Shown here: one piece after another, positions 11,254 through 21,143 of the stretch
How the letters are laid out: every line of letters starts with the position of its first letter
Numbering within the stretch: the first letter of the stretch is position 1
Assembly (NCBI GenBank): GCA_022457155.1
Contig: JAJGOT010000317.1
Span: 930,001-994,000, forward strand
Length of the DNA: 64,000 bases
Source of the DNA: Cladopsammia gracilis
Lineage: Eukaryota; Cnidaria; Anthozoa; Scleractinia; Dendrophylliidae
Direction: 5' to 3'
Program-made: the position numbers and the translations under genes
Notes under the pieces: generated by a model
Database searches by the model: none
Told to the model about the DNA's origin: nothing
The model's input: only the letters and a program-made list of their open reading frames with translations

Positions 11254-12788
11254 CATTTTTTTTTTTAATTCATATTCATATATTCATTTTTTTTTTATTT
11301 ATTTTTTATTTTATTTTATTTTATTTGGACACCACGTGACCTACACATACATTTTACAATATTATACCAAACAATAGTATAACAATTAAACTAAGGCAAT
11401 TAAGTACTGTACTTAACATTACAAAAGAGCTTAATTACACACTAAAAGGCTTATTGATATAATAAACTAGCTCAAGGGTCAAATTACGGAGTCTAAATAA
11501 TGATTAAATAAGTTTACTAATTACGCCTAAGCCTAGCTTTTTTACTCTGAAAGTGGTGTAAAAGCTAACGCATTGCTTATGCAGAGAGTGGTCCACTTCG
11601 CTTCATACTTTTTGTTGTTTGAGTTTTTAATAGCAATTTGTCTTTCGCATTTGATTTTACTTTCCAATAAGGCAAGAAAGACCTTCATGCTAGGGGTCTC
11701 CGATTGGTTTCTTGCGAGATATAGATGATATTTAGCTATAAGAAGATAGTGATTAAATGCGTGAAACTTGGTATTTTCAGGTTTGTATCCATAAAGGATT
11801 TCGCAAGAGTTAGGCTTTAAGTTGTCCGAGCGTCTTATATTCCACCATTTTATAACGTCTTCCCAAAAAGACTTAACTTTGGGGCACTCACAAAACCTAT
11901 GAAGGAGTGTTTCGTTTTGGCCATTGCAGTGGTCGCAAAATGGTGACTCTTTTATTTTCATTCTATGGAGTGATAGATTGGTAGGTATGATGTTGTGTAT
12001 GAGTTTATATTGGAAGCTCCTCATTTTACTTTCAATGGTGACTTTAAATGGAAGTTCATAGACATCTTTTACGTTTGGCACTAGATTACTTAGAGTGATT
12101 TCGACTGTTGGCGGAGAAAAGGACTTTTCCGCTAGCATCAGGCGGGCTTGTTTCGCGGTGACGGTGGCATGGTCAGCGTTGGAGGGTTCACTAACATCCC
12201 TGGCAATACTGCTCGTGATTTCGTTTTTCCACGCTTTAGGGATTGCTGCTATGACGCCACCATAATCGAGGAAGGTGCATCGAACGTTGAATTTGCGTTT
12301 AAAATTTTCAAAAGAAAGGAATTGGTCGTGATTGTCCAAGAGATCACTTATTTTTAAAACGCCTTTATTGACCCACGCTTTGTTGTACATCGTTTTACCA
12401 TTTGTCTTTATAAACCGGTTGTTCCATATAATTTCTTGTTTAAATTCGTTTACATTGAGCGGCTTTTTGCGATTCAGTTCTTGCCACGTCTCGAGGATAT
12501 TTTTATAGAAAGAAGGAAGATTATTTAGGTTCAGCATTTTCAGGTCGTAGTTACATTGGAATAGAAAAGCTCCTCCGACTTTAGCTAACAAGGAATCGAG
12601 ACGAGCGCACCAATGACTGCCGGTGGATTCGCAGTAGCGTTTTACCCAGGTGATCTTAAGCGATTTTGCAACATCCACAAAGTTTACCATGTTTAGGCCG
12701 CCTTTGCAGGCTGGGCCAATCAACGTCTTTCTTTTTATTTTATCAGGCTTAAAGTTCCAGACAAAAGAGAATATGTTGCTGTCAGTCA
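11254..12788 (-). mobile_element. 5'-truncated LINE inserted in the copy A intron
   Basis: This is the 3' part of a non-LTR retrotransposon, ending in an A-rich tail (AAATAAAATAAAAT-type, 11254-11325 on the plus strand as T-rich DNA). Copy B carries the uninterrupted site near 54300 (ACCATGCCAG...GTCGCCTTCC), so insertion followed the duplication. The flanks read CATCAT on one side and TCATGAGGATGTCGCC on the other. Confidence 0.8.
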
Positions 12789-12789
12789 T
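11542..12789 (-). pseudogene. LINE ORF2 C-terminal fragment (415 aa) with zinc-binding zf-RVT-like domain
   Basis: The fragment opens with FVWNFKPDKIKRKTL followed by GGLNMVNFVDVAKSLK, a stretch typical of L1/Tx1-type RT C-termini after the thumb. Near residue 285 is CDHCNGQNETLLHRFCECP, the CxxC...HxxxC pattern of the zf-RVT domain, followed by FWEDVIKWW. The RT catalytic core is absent because of 5' truncation. The apparent Met at 12789 lies in flanking DNA and is not a genuine start. The frame is otherwise uninterrupted, so the insertion is young. Confidence 0.85.
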
Positions 12790-13031
12790 GAGGATGTCGC
12801 CTTCCCCCTGTCAAGTTTCCCCGAACTGGGGTTTGTATCGCCTGCAATGTCAATTCAAGTTACGTTACTCCCAGACAAGGTACCTCGCTCCCTAATTAAA
12901 GTACAGTAAAAACGTAATCAATTTCTAATTAACTGCGATTCAGTTTAAATCGAAAATAATTAATTAAATAAAAACGCATGTAGTTCAAGTCTTTCTTTTT
13001 GAATTGAAGGGAGATGTTTATATACGCGATC

Positions 13032-13200
13032 TGACTCGTCCCCAGTCGTCTTTCAATGAGAGGAGCGCGGCCATGGGGAGCGCGAGGTGTGATGGGAACG
13101 AGGAAACACTCTCTTCGGTCGCGCTCCTCTCATTCTGCGTCTATCCCCCACGCGCGTCTCCTGCGTCTTTCCCAGAAAGACGAGTTGGGACGAGTCAGAC
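13032..13200. mobile_element. ~170-bp MITE with 8-bp TSD ACGCGATC
   Basis: The ends TGACTCGTCCCCAGTCGTC and GACGAGTTGGGACGAGTCA are inverted. ACGCGATC flanks both sides (13024-13031, 13201-13208). Inside, GAGAGGAGCGC is inverted around a short core. Copy B lacks it. Confidence 0.8.
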
Positions 13201-13284
13201 ACGCGATCATTGATAGGCAACGTAGGTCATCATCGATATAGCTCCAGTTGCGGGACGACTTGACAGGAAGTGAATTGAATTGGG

Positions 13285-13304
13285 TGGGGGGGGGGGGGGG
13301 GGGT
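13285..13304. repeat. Poly-G run
   Basis: About 18-20 consecutive G interrupted once, next to GATTGATTG-type sequence. The paralogous position in copy B (55198-55219) has its own G-run. Confidence 0.9.
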
Positions 13305-14272
13305 TGGCGATGGGACGAGTAAGCGAACTGGTAAAACTTAATACGTCGATCACAAAAAGCAATCGAAGCATGCCTTCCCTGCGAAATTTTTATTTCAAAA
13401 CATATTATACCCCACGGCAAAAAGGACTGTTGTGGGCCTCCGTAAATATCTATAAAAACCGCAAAGTAAACTACAAAGGGTTTACTTTGGTAAATAAAAG
13501 TACATGTAACCCCGGGATGTAACCCGGCGCATTTTCACGGTAAAGGAAAATGCAAGTACGATTGACTACGGGACTAGATAAAAGAAAACAAATGAAAGAA
13601 AATTCAACTGTCAGCACTTACCGCCGCTAATACTCCCTTTATGAGGTCTTTCTGCTCCTTCACTGATGAAAAATTGAGACAGAATTGTGGTATGCGTATG
13701 TTCAGGTTTTGTATTCGTGGTGTGGTGGTGTGACAAGAATTGAGCCCAAAGACAGCACTTTAAGAACATCCACAGGGAAGGCAACATACAAACAGTTTAC
13801 GCTCCAAGTATAATCAGTTGTGACGGACACATTATTGGATCCAAAGATTTGTACTTTGACAAGAAGCGATGATGGCATCATGGCTGGATACAGGGCAGAT
13901 TCAATGTTGAAACTGTTCTCCTCTGTTGTTAAAGATTTATAAATGTCAGCATAGCTGTCGATACAGGATGTGAACTCGGAACAATTCCTGATTACATTTG
14001 CTTGTGAATGTGGAATAAAATCGATCAGAGCAACTTGGATAATAAGAAGAAAGAATTTCTGAACAGCAGCACGTAACATCCCTTTAGTTTATAAGTTGTC
14101 CTGACTCAGCCTTCGGATATTTTCTGTAACATAAAAATAGACCGTTGAAGATTTTCTCCTTGGGGAAAGCGGTAATTAATTATTGGATAGTTTGAAGGAA
14201 GCCTCGGTTTTTGACCACGCACAGCAATGTTTTTATAGGCCATATTTCAGACTTAACCCCCAAGTTCTGAAT

Positions 14273-14841
14273 ACAGTCGAACCGAAGCGGACACCATTGG
14301 GACTAGAAAGAGTATCCCCTTATGACCCAGCGGTAGGGTCGTACCTCTCATAAACCTCTATTTTCATTGGCTGTTCTAAAACAGTACCTGCTATTGTTTA
14401 TAGGGATAGGGGCATTGTTTAGGTCATTCATCTATTGTTTTGGTGAGCCAATAAAACAACTCGTTCAAAGGAGGTACGACATGACCCCCCTTAAGGGGTT
14501 GTTACACCTGAACTTGGTCAAAATAGTTGTATTTCAGCTTTTTGTATTTGGCTAAGGATAATTTATTAGGGAAACAAATGTCGTTTATTCTGAGTCAATA
14601 TCTTACCCCGTTTTTAAGTTATATCGATTTTTCTCCACTGTGGTCAGATTCAAATTTGCCGCCATAATCAGTTGCCATGGAAACGAGAAGTGTTTACGTC
14701 ATTAAATTGTAAAAAAAGCGGGAAGTTCCAAAGGCTCAAAAACCGCTTCAATCGGTGTCCGCGTATGGAAGGTTAAAAATGTAGTGCTTGTATGTGACTG
14801 GGAGCATACGGGAGGCGTCCGCATAAGCGGAGGCTCAACTG
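14273..14841. mobile_element. ~570-bp TIR element with ACAGTCGAACC-type ends
   Basis: The left end ACAGTCGAACC..AGCGGAC is mirrored at the right end (GTCCGCATAAGCGGAGGCTCAACTG). Similar ends occur in pogo/Tigger-like MITEs of many animals, which is the basis of that tentative class. No transposase. A shorter remnant is at 56352 in copy B. Confidence 0.6.
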
Positions 14842-15083
14842 ACTTCAGTTTGTACTATTTGATAGAGCCTCACGTGATTTGCTTATCGAGTTATGCGAAT
14901 CTGCTGAGTTGATTTTTGCCGAGTATTTGGGAGAAAAATGTGGACGATGGATTTGTAAAAATCAGTCAATAGAAGAAATATTGTCAGACGGTAATTGCCT
15001 ATAATAAGACTTTGCCACTGACAGGGGATGACAACCAAAGATCCATTTCACATTTGTAGAACAGACGAAAAATGGTAACAAAT

Positions 15084-16105
15084 CCCGGCGGTACCAATCG
15101 ATGAAAAGCAATAATCAATATAATCAATAACAATCAATAATAATCAATACCAATTAATTGATTGGTATTGGAAATCAATAAAAATCAATGCCTTGGAGTT
15201 GAGTGAGTATCGATTTTCATTGATTATCATTGATTTCTATTGATTAATATTGATTTTCATTGAAAACTAAAATCTCCGTTTTCGATTCCAATAAACGCCC
15301 TAATAAAGCGTAATTGTTCTGATTTGTGACAAAAGTTCGCTTTTGTAAAAAGAATAAATAAATTACAACAACAAAATTAACTGAACAACAACATTTTATT
15401 ACCTATTTAATTGAATATCGATCCGGCACACAGACAGAATTTAGTATTTTGTGTTATAGAGGGAGTTACATTTTTAGCACCGTGAAGTTATATTTGCCGG
15501 GAAAACAGGATGTCTGTCATAGCGAAGTGTCCGCAAGGCGGACAGAGAAAGAACGGAACGAGAACGAGAACGTCACGAGAACGGCAGAGATGGTCAAGGT
15601 AGCTGCCGTTTTCAAAGCGAGAAGACCTGCTTTCACATATTTTGTAACGGCAAGTGGTAGAGTCGGCAAGTTTACATTTCCCGTTTGCGGTACACGCGAT
15701 GGTTTTTAATGGGTTTATAACTATCTCTTGTGTAATTTTTACCCGCGAACGGCAGGGATAGTCACGGCAGCCGCCGTATTTGTACGCGACGAGACCTGCT
15801 TTTATACACTATAGGAAGGCAAAAGACAGACGACAAGCTTACATTTCCTGCTTGCGTTATACGCGAAGCTTAATAGAGAGATTAAGTATCGCGTTTCCGG
15901 CATACGGCAAACATTGCACGATCAGTTATTGATTATCTATAAAAATCAATAATAATCAATAGCAATTAAAGAGTCTGGGTGAGTGAGTATCGATTTTTAT
16001 TGATTGATTGAACCAATCAATATCAATCAATGGATTATTATTGATTATTATTGATTGTATTGATTGGCAATCAATGATTGATTTTCATTGATTGGTACCG
16101 CCGGG
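15084..16105. mobile_element. 1,022-bp non-autonomous transposon, 8-bp TSD TAACAAAT
   Basis: It begins CCCGGCGGTACCAATC and ends with the exact inverse, flanked by TAACAAAT at 15076-15083 and 16106-16113. An 8-bp TSD fits hAT-type or P-type transposition. Both subterminal zones (15100-15260, 15920-16090) are packed with AATCAAT motifs in both directions, likely transposase-binding repeats. The middle holds two related ~150-bp segments (GCGA.GAGACCTGCTTT...). Copy B shows the unoccupied site near 56710. Confidence 0.9.
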
Positions 16106-16230
16106 TAACAAATTAAAATTACATAATTTTAAAAGATATAAATCAGATAATATTTTTAAATATTCTTTATAGCTGAAAGGATGAAATCGGATTTTCTGCC
16201 CTTTGTCTTTATTTCGTTTGTCTAGTCACA

Positions 16231-16810
16231 CATAGGGAACCCACACTCTTATTTGTAAACTGCAAATGGAAATTAAATGAGATTTATAAACTTGCCTGTT
16301 GTTTTCTTGAATCTGCTGCGGAGCGAAGTGAAATGGACGTCGTTCTGCGATGCGAAAATGATGTTCGTGTCGGCGGTTTATGCGGTTTTGAATGATGTCA
16401 CGCGGCTGTTATTATCGTCTCGCGTTTCATTGTTGGTTTGTGGTTTTTAATGCCATCCCGCGGCTGTTATTATCGTCTCGCGTTTCACTGTTGGTTATTA
16501 ATTTATTAACAATTTGAATTAACGGTAATGAATAGTCTCTTTTCTCTCGCTCTCTCTCTATTTAATAAATTAATAACCAACAGTGAAACGCGAGACGATA
16601 ATAACAGCCGCGTGACATCATTCAAAACCGCATAAAATAAAGCATTGTGAAATTAACGGTCAAAGCGCCGACACGAACATCATTTTCGCATCCCAGAACG
16701 ACGTCCATTTCACTTCGCTCCGCAGCAGATTCAAGAAACCAACAGGCAAGTTTATAAATCTCATTTAATTTCCATTTGCAGTTTACAGATAAGAGTGTGG
16801 GTTCCCTATG
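16231..16810. mobile_element. 580-bp long-arm foldback element
   Basis: The ends CATAGGGAACCC and GGGTTCCCTATG bound ~250-bp inverted arms (16231-16500 and 16563-16810) around a short AT-rich spacer with a CTCTCT tract. GTCACA flanks both sides. The left arm contains one extra ~70-bp tandem unit (CGCGGCTGTTATTATCGTC twice). The empty site is in copy B near 56858 (AGTCATACAAG). Confidence 0.9.
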
Positions 16811-17360
16811 GTCACACAAGAAATTCTAGAAAAAGATTATCTTTCCGCACGTTTTGGAATGAATATAAATATTTTAAAACACAATGTCTAAAATATGCAG
16901 AAAACAAATATTCGGTCGAAGAAATCGACCGAATATTTGGAATTCGAAATTGAATATTTCGAATTCGGTCGAGAAATCGTTTTTTTTTTTTTTGTTTAAT
17001 ATCGCCAACGGCTTTGCATGGGATTGGATTTTTTTTTGGATTTTTTTTCCGCCGGAATAACAAAAGAAATGTTTACCTCTTCTATAATGGCTTTGTGCTA
17101 AAGGAACAGGTAGAAATAAATGTTTATGTATCAAAGAGAGAAAGTTTTTGGGTTAGGGTGGGAGGGGGTGGGGGAGAGGGTGGGGGGGGGGGGTGGTTGG
17201 GGGATGTGTTACAGACGTACGTGTTTACTGAGTTTATTGTGACAAAAAAAGAATGCAGGAAGCAACCTCGTTCCCAGGGTCTCTCTTCTTCCCGCCCCCT
17301 GGAGCGAGAGAGAGAGAGAGACCCTGGTTGGGTCTGGTCACGTGTCTGGTGGACAATTAT

Positions 17361-17381
17361 AAAATATAAAATATCAGCAAG
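17361..17381. repeat. 21-bp direct repeat flanking the PLE (partner 21123-21143)
   Basis: Identical 21-bp AT-rich sequences ending in ATATCAGCAAG lie at 17361-17381 and 21123-21143. They bracket the Penelope-like element and are best explained as its target-site duplication. Confidence 0.7.
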
Positions 17382-17505
17382 ACCACAGCGACAAACCGTT
17401 GAGTGGTGCCGGATCTCCCAGTTGTAGACCTGGATCAGTACAATAATTACTTGTATAAAATCAGAAAACGGCAAACTGATCCTTACGGCAAGGCGATGAA
17501 GAAGT

Positions 17506-17579
17506 ACCCTGCGAGCAGAGCCTCTTTCGATCCTCCTAGAAAAATCGGGAGGATCGAAAGAGGCTCTGCTCGCAGGGTA
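17506..17579. mobile_element. 74-bp palindromic MITE inside the PLE 3' region
   Basis: Arms TACCCTGCGAGCAGAGCCTC... are inverted around TAGAAAAATC. ATGAAGAAG and ATGAAGGAG flank it (9-bp TSD with one difference). The CTGCGAGCAG core also occurs in the larger palindrome at 34705-34880. Confidence 0.85.
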
Positions 17580-17629
17580 ATGAAGGAGTAAATAAAAGAA
17601 TAAAACAAAATTTATATTTAAACGAATTT

Positions 17630-17669
17630 GCCCAATATTTCGGTTTGAAAACAAACCTTCTTCAGGGGC
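17630..17669 (-). ncRNA. Hammerhead-type ribozyme motif, PLE 3' region
   Basis: On the minus strand: stem I GCCC, core CTGAAGA, stem II GGTTTG/CAAACC with a TTTT loop, core GAAA, palindromic ATAT for a minimal stem III, cleavage-site UU, and return strand GGGC. The architecture matches the motif at 2328-2371 but the stems differ in sequence, and both lie just 3' of a PLE frame. Such motifs are known in PLE terminal repeats. Confidence 0.6.
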
Positions 17670-17784
17670 TAACAGAAAAATGAAAAATGAAGTTAAAACT
17701 AAAAGTTCGTTACAAATAAGAGTTTGAAATTATGAAAATAAAAACAATAGATTATTATTGGTGCAGGAGACTAGGTGTCGTATG

Positions 17785-20700
17785 TCAATGAGTTTCGTCA
17801 CGTCTATTTATTCCTAGAGGAGATAACGTTTTCCCTTTGTGTATCAAATGAGCCTCTCTCGCCTTTCTCACTGCGTCACGATTGCTGCGTATGAGTTCAA
17901 GTGGGATTAGAAGAACATCATTGATTGAATGTCCAGCTTGATTGAAATGTAGGGAGACAGGAGTGGGATCGTTGAGTTGATGATGGTTTATGATGGAACG
18001 GCGGTGTTCTCCAAATCGTTCATTAAGTTGCCGTTTAGTCTCTCCGATGTATTGGCATTTACATTTCTTACATTCAATCAAGTAAATAAGATTTTTGGAT
18101 TTGCAGGATAAGTTGTCGGTGATTTTTCTTTGTTCATTGGTTGCGGTAAAAATGTAATTTGTTTGGCCTTCTTGGAGAAAAGGACAGGTGAGGCAACGTG
18201 GATGGTTGCATCTAAAAACTCCGGCAGGTTGTTGCGCGTGAGGTGTATTATTGTGGAGCGTGGAATGTACCAAAAGGTCACGAAGGCTTGCGTGACGTCT
18301 GTAAGCAGTAAATGGAGGCACAGGGAAGGCGTCTTTGCAGTTAGGGGAGGATTGAAGGATGTTAAGGTGTTTTTTTAGGACTGAAGATATTTTACGAAGA
18401 GCAGGGTTGAAGGTTATAACAAATGGCGTGCGATCTATTGTGGAATTTGTGTGTTCCTGTTGCTTGAGTGTTTCGTGCCGTGGGATGGCGCGGACTCTGG
18501 TTAGTCTGGTTATGGCTCTTTGTAGGGAGGGTCGGCTGTACCCTCGTTTTATAAGATAATTAACAAGTTCTTTGCTACGTTGATCAAAGAAGGTGTCGGT
18601 GGAACATATGCGGCGTATTCGGAGAAGGAGGCTGAATGGGATAGTTTTCTTGGTGTGGTTAGGGTGACAAGAAGACTTGAGAAGGTACTGATGTTTGTCA
18701 GTGGGTTTTGTATGTAGATCTGTGTGGATTTGGTTGTTGCTGAGGTGTACCAGTACATCTAGGAAGGGTAGGGACTGATGCAAAGAAACTGAATATTCAT
18801 GGGTAAACTTGATGTTGGAGTGGATGGAATTTAAGTATCCGATGAAGGTTTTAAGTTTCTCCTCTCCTTCTGTCCAAACCATGAAGATGTCGTCTATGAA
18901 TCTACGCCAGACGAATGGTTTGAAGGGGGCGTTGTCAATTACGTGTTTTTCAAATTTGCCCATGAATAAGTTTGCGTATGAGGGTGCCATACGAGTTCCC
19001 ATTGCAGTTCCGTGAATTTGTAAGATATACTCATTGTTGAAGGAAAAATTGTTCATGCCAAGTATCATTCTAATGAGATCACAGATGCGTTCAGTAGGTA
19101 GTGTTTTGTTTTGACGGGTGTTAAGGAAATGGCGGCAAGCTTCAATACCTTCGTTGTGAGGAATGTTAGTGTATAGTGAAGAGACATCAAGGGTGACAAG
19201 AATGGCGTTGTCCGGTAGAGGTCCCATTTGTTCAAGTTGAAGAAGAAAGTGTGTAGTATCTTTGATGTAAGAGGGAAGAGACTGTACGAGGGATTTGAGG
19301 TGGTGGTCGACAAATTCAGAAATTCGCTCTGTAGGATGGCCATTGCTAGATATAATAGGGCGTCCAGGGTTGCCTTTTTTATGGATTTTAGGTAGAATGT
19401 AGAAGCGACCAGCCTTAGGGTCGGGATTAGAAGTGAGGTATTTGAATGTGTCATCGTCGATTAAATCATCTTTGTGTAGGCGGTAAAGGTATTCTTTGAC
19501 ACGTTCCTGTATCCTTTTTGTTAAGTCAGTACGTTGTTTCTGGTAGTACTTAGGGTCGTTGAGTTGTCTATAACATTCATTGATATACCAAGAGTAATCC
19601 ATTACCACGGTTCCTGAGCCCTTATCTGCTGGTTTAATCACTATATCTGAACGTTTCCTGAGGTTTGAGAGGGCAATGCGTTCTTCCTTGGATAAGTTGT
19701 TGTTTATTTTGGAGGGTTTTGAAGACATGATGTCGCATTCGACGGCGTTGATATAGGTATCGAGGGCTGCGTCTCTTCCGCTCGGGGAGGTCCACGTCCC
19801 CTTACATCTAAAACGCGGAACTTCAACGGTAGGGGCGGGGGTGGGGGAGGGGTCATTTGTTGGGTGAAAATATTCTTTAAGCCGCAGACGACGTGCAAAT
19901 TCATTGATGTCTGCCTGCACTTCCGTCCAGTTAATGTGCTTAGGGGTGGGGACAAAGGAAAGACCACGTGACAATAGTCTAATCTCGGAGTCAGAGAGTT
20001 GTTCAGTGGAGAGATTAATAACAGTTTCCTCTTGGTCAGGAGAAGTTTTGTCCTTATTTTGAGAGCGGGTTCTTCTGTTCTTCTTATGGATATTATGGGG
20101 GTTGATTGCTTGTATTATAGTAGCGTTGTTCCCATTGGAAGTGTTCATAGATGGGGTAGTGGTAGAATGTGCGGCGTGGTTAGACGTGGTAGTAGAAGGG
20201 GTAGTGGTCGTATGCACTGCGTTGTTTTCTGCATTAGGTCCATTAGGGAGTATATTTTTTAATTTGTCATTGCGGATAACAGTAAGATCGTGTTGAAGTT
20301 TAAGTGCCATAGTTTCGATGAGAGTAGAAAGGGTGGTGTACGTGCCATTGTTTTGGACGGACGCTTGTAAGTCTCCCAGCTGTTTGCTTAAGTTGTTCCT
20401 TAAGTCTTTTAGTTGGTTGCGAGTTTCTTCCGAGAGGAGTAAAAGCTGCTTTTTAGCCAAGTTGCTCAAGTTTTCGTTCCATTTTGTCCAGAATTGTGGG
20501 TTGTCTGAATGTATGGCTGGAGTACATTTAGGAAGTAAGCCTTTCGGGATCAAATTGTGAGTTGCGTAGATTGTGAGGTTAGTGAGGTGACTTTCGTAGC
20601 GTACGATCTTAAGTTTGGTTCTCTTGGCTTGATTGAAGGTCACTTTGAGAGATACTGGAAGGTCAGAGACACGCAAGGGTCCCGGGTTGGATTTGACGTC

Positions 20701-21048
20701 CATACAGAGGAGAAGAAAGGACGTATTGGGTGGAAAAAGACGTTCGGAATCTGCAATTACTGGCGTGACATATCCGGTTGCGTGATAACTGTGATTTGGT
20801 TTGCATGCCGGTAACTGAAGAGATATGGCGCTCAAGTTACAAGGAGCGTAGATAATGGACGTGAACAAAATAAACCAAGTAAAGCACACCAATAACAATC
20901 GTAGGAAGTGGAAAAAACGAAGGGATTGCCTCCTCCTGTTAATGACGTGAGATGGTTTCCGTGCATGGAGTGTTTCCATGTTGTGGTAATGTCTTGAAGA
21001 AATAAACGAACTAATGCGTTGTCTCCACAGGCAAAGGTCAATCCCCAT
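17785..21048 (-). CDS. Penelope-like RT with GIY-YIG endonuclease, N-terminal TM and 2A-like motif (1,087 aa)
   Basis: The protein copies element RNA at nicked DNA. N-terminus: basic stretch, then a hydrophobic segment at about residues 47-68, and a 2A-like motif, FLLLCMDVKSNPGP, at 111-124. Residues 185-400 are a coiled/low-complexity spacer with Thr/Asn-rich repeats. RT: GRFYILPKIHK at 547-557, motif A LDVSSLYTNIP at 620-630 (catalytic D621), motif B GTAMGTRMAPSYANL at 680-694, motif C FIDD at 717-720, thumb FLDVLV at 762-767. A Cys cluster CNHPRCLTC at 947-955 precedes the GIY-YIG domain (IYLIEC 988-993, CQYIGETKR 998-1006, GEHRR 1013-1017). Palm and nuclease residues all appear present. 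The start at 21048 is the first Met; other Mets follow. Confidence 0.9.
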   Translation of the reverse strand: MGIDLCLWRQRISSFISSRHYHNMETLHARKPSHVINRRRQSLRFFHFLRLLLVCFTWFILFTSIIYAPCNLSAISLQLPACKPNHSYHATGYVTPVIADSERLFPPNTSFLLLCMDVKSNPGPLRVSDLPVSLKVTFNQAKRTKLKIVRYESHLTNLTIYATHNLIPKGLLPKCTPAIHSDNPQFWTKWNENLSNLAKKQLLLLSEETRNQLKDLRNNLSKQLGDLQASVQNNGTYTTLSTLIETMALKLQHDLTVIRNDKLKNILPNGPNAENNAVHTTTTPSTTTSNHAAHSTTTPSMNTSNGNNATIIQAINPHNIHKKNRRTRSQNKDKTSPDQEETVINLSTEQLSDSEIRLLSRGLSFVPTPKHINWTEVQADINEFARRLRLKEYFHPTNDPSPTPAPTVEVPRFRCKGTWTSPSGRDAALDTYINAVECDIMSSKPSKINNNLSKEERIALSNLRKRSDIVIKPADKGSGTVVMDYSWYINECYRQLNDPKYYQKQRTDLTKRIQERVKEYLYRLHKDDLIDDDTFKYLTSNPDPKAGRFYILPKIHKKGNPGRPIISSNGHPTERISEFVDHHLKSLVQSLPSYIKDTTHFLLQLEQMGPLPDNAILVTLDVSSLYTNIPHNEGIEACRHFLNTRQNKTLPTERICDLIRMILGMNNFSFNNEYILQIHGTAMGTRMAPSYANLFMGKFEKHVIDNAPFKPFVWRRFIDDIFMVWTEGEEKLKTFIGYLNSIHSNIKFTHEYSVSLHQSLPFLDVLVHLSNNQIHTDLHTKPTDKHQYLLKSSCHPNHTKKTIPFSLLLRIRRICSTDTFFDQRSKELVNYLIKRGYSRPSLQRAITRLTRVRAIPRHETLKQQEHTNSTIDRTPFVITFNPALRKISSVLKKHLNILQSSPNCKDAFPVPPFTAYRRHASLRDLLVHSTLHNNTPHAQQPAGVFRCNHPRCLTCPFLQEGQTNYIFTATNEQRKITDNLSCKSKNLIYLIECKKCKCQYIGETKRQLNERFGEHRRSIINHHQLNDPTPVSLHFNQAGHSINDVLLIPLELIRSNRDAVRKAREAHLIHKGKTLSPLGINRRDETH

Positions 21049-21143
21049 GGTGTAAACAAAATTGTGAATAACTTAAAGGCTTGGATCCGTGTTTCAGGAC
21101 CGGTGGTGAAGAAATAGGTACTAAAATATAAAATATCAGCAAG

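Larger units (their letters stand above)
10383..14079 (-). pseudogene. Multi-pass membrane protein, copy A, frameshifted in exon 1
   Basis: This is a two-exon gene. Exon 1 (14079-13622) starts with a signal peptide and encodes a Cys-containing ectodomain. It has a GTAAG donor at 13621-13617. Exon 2 (11210-10383) follows a TTATTTCAG acceptor and encodes a short lumenal stretch plus about seven hydrophobic spans. An 8-bp tandem duplication, GTGGTGTG (13717-13724 and 13725-13732), shifts the frame and stops translation at about 13702. The paralogue at 53405-56192 lacks it. Exon 2 remains open, so the damage is recent or the locus is only partly silenced. The C-terminus differs from copy B. No family was recognised. 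Confidence 0.75.
17382..21122 (-). mobile_element. Nearly complete Penelope-like retroelement (3.7 kb)
   Basis: Between 21-bp direct repeats lies a minus-strand element with one uninterrupted 1,087-codon frame, a 3' region with a hammerhead-like motif (17630-17669), and a small MITE (17506-17579) near its 3' end. It has no introns and no frameshifts, so it is the best-preserved mobile gene in the window. Confidence 0.8.

Noticed and set aside
15449..15709. 86-codon frame inside the 1,022-bp element
   Set aside because: It lies within one of two related internal segments and the second does not keep the frame.
17124..17654. 176-codon minus-strand frame with a proline run
   Set aside because: It spans a G-rich tract, a TIR and a MITE, and is not conserved in copy B.
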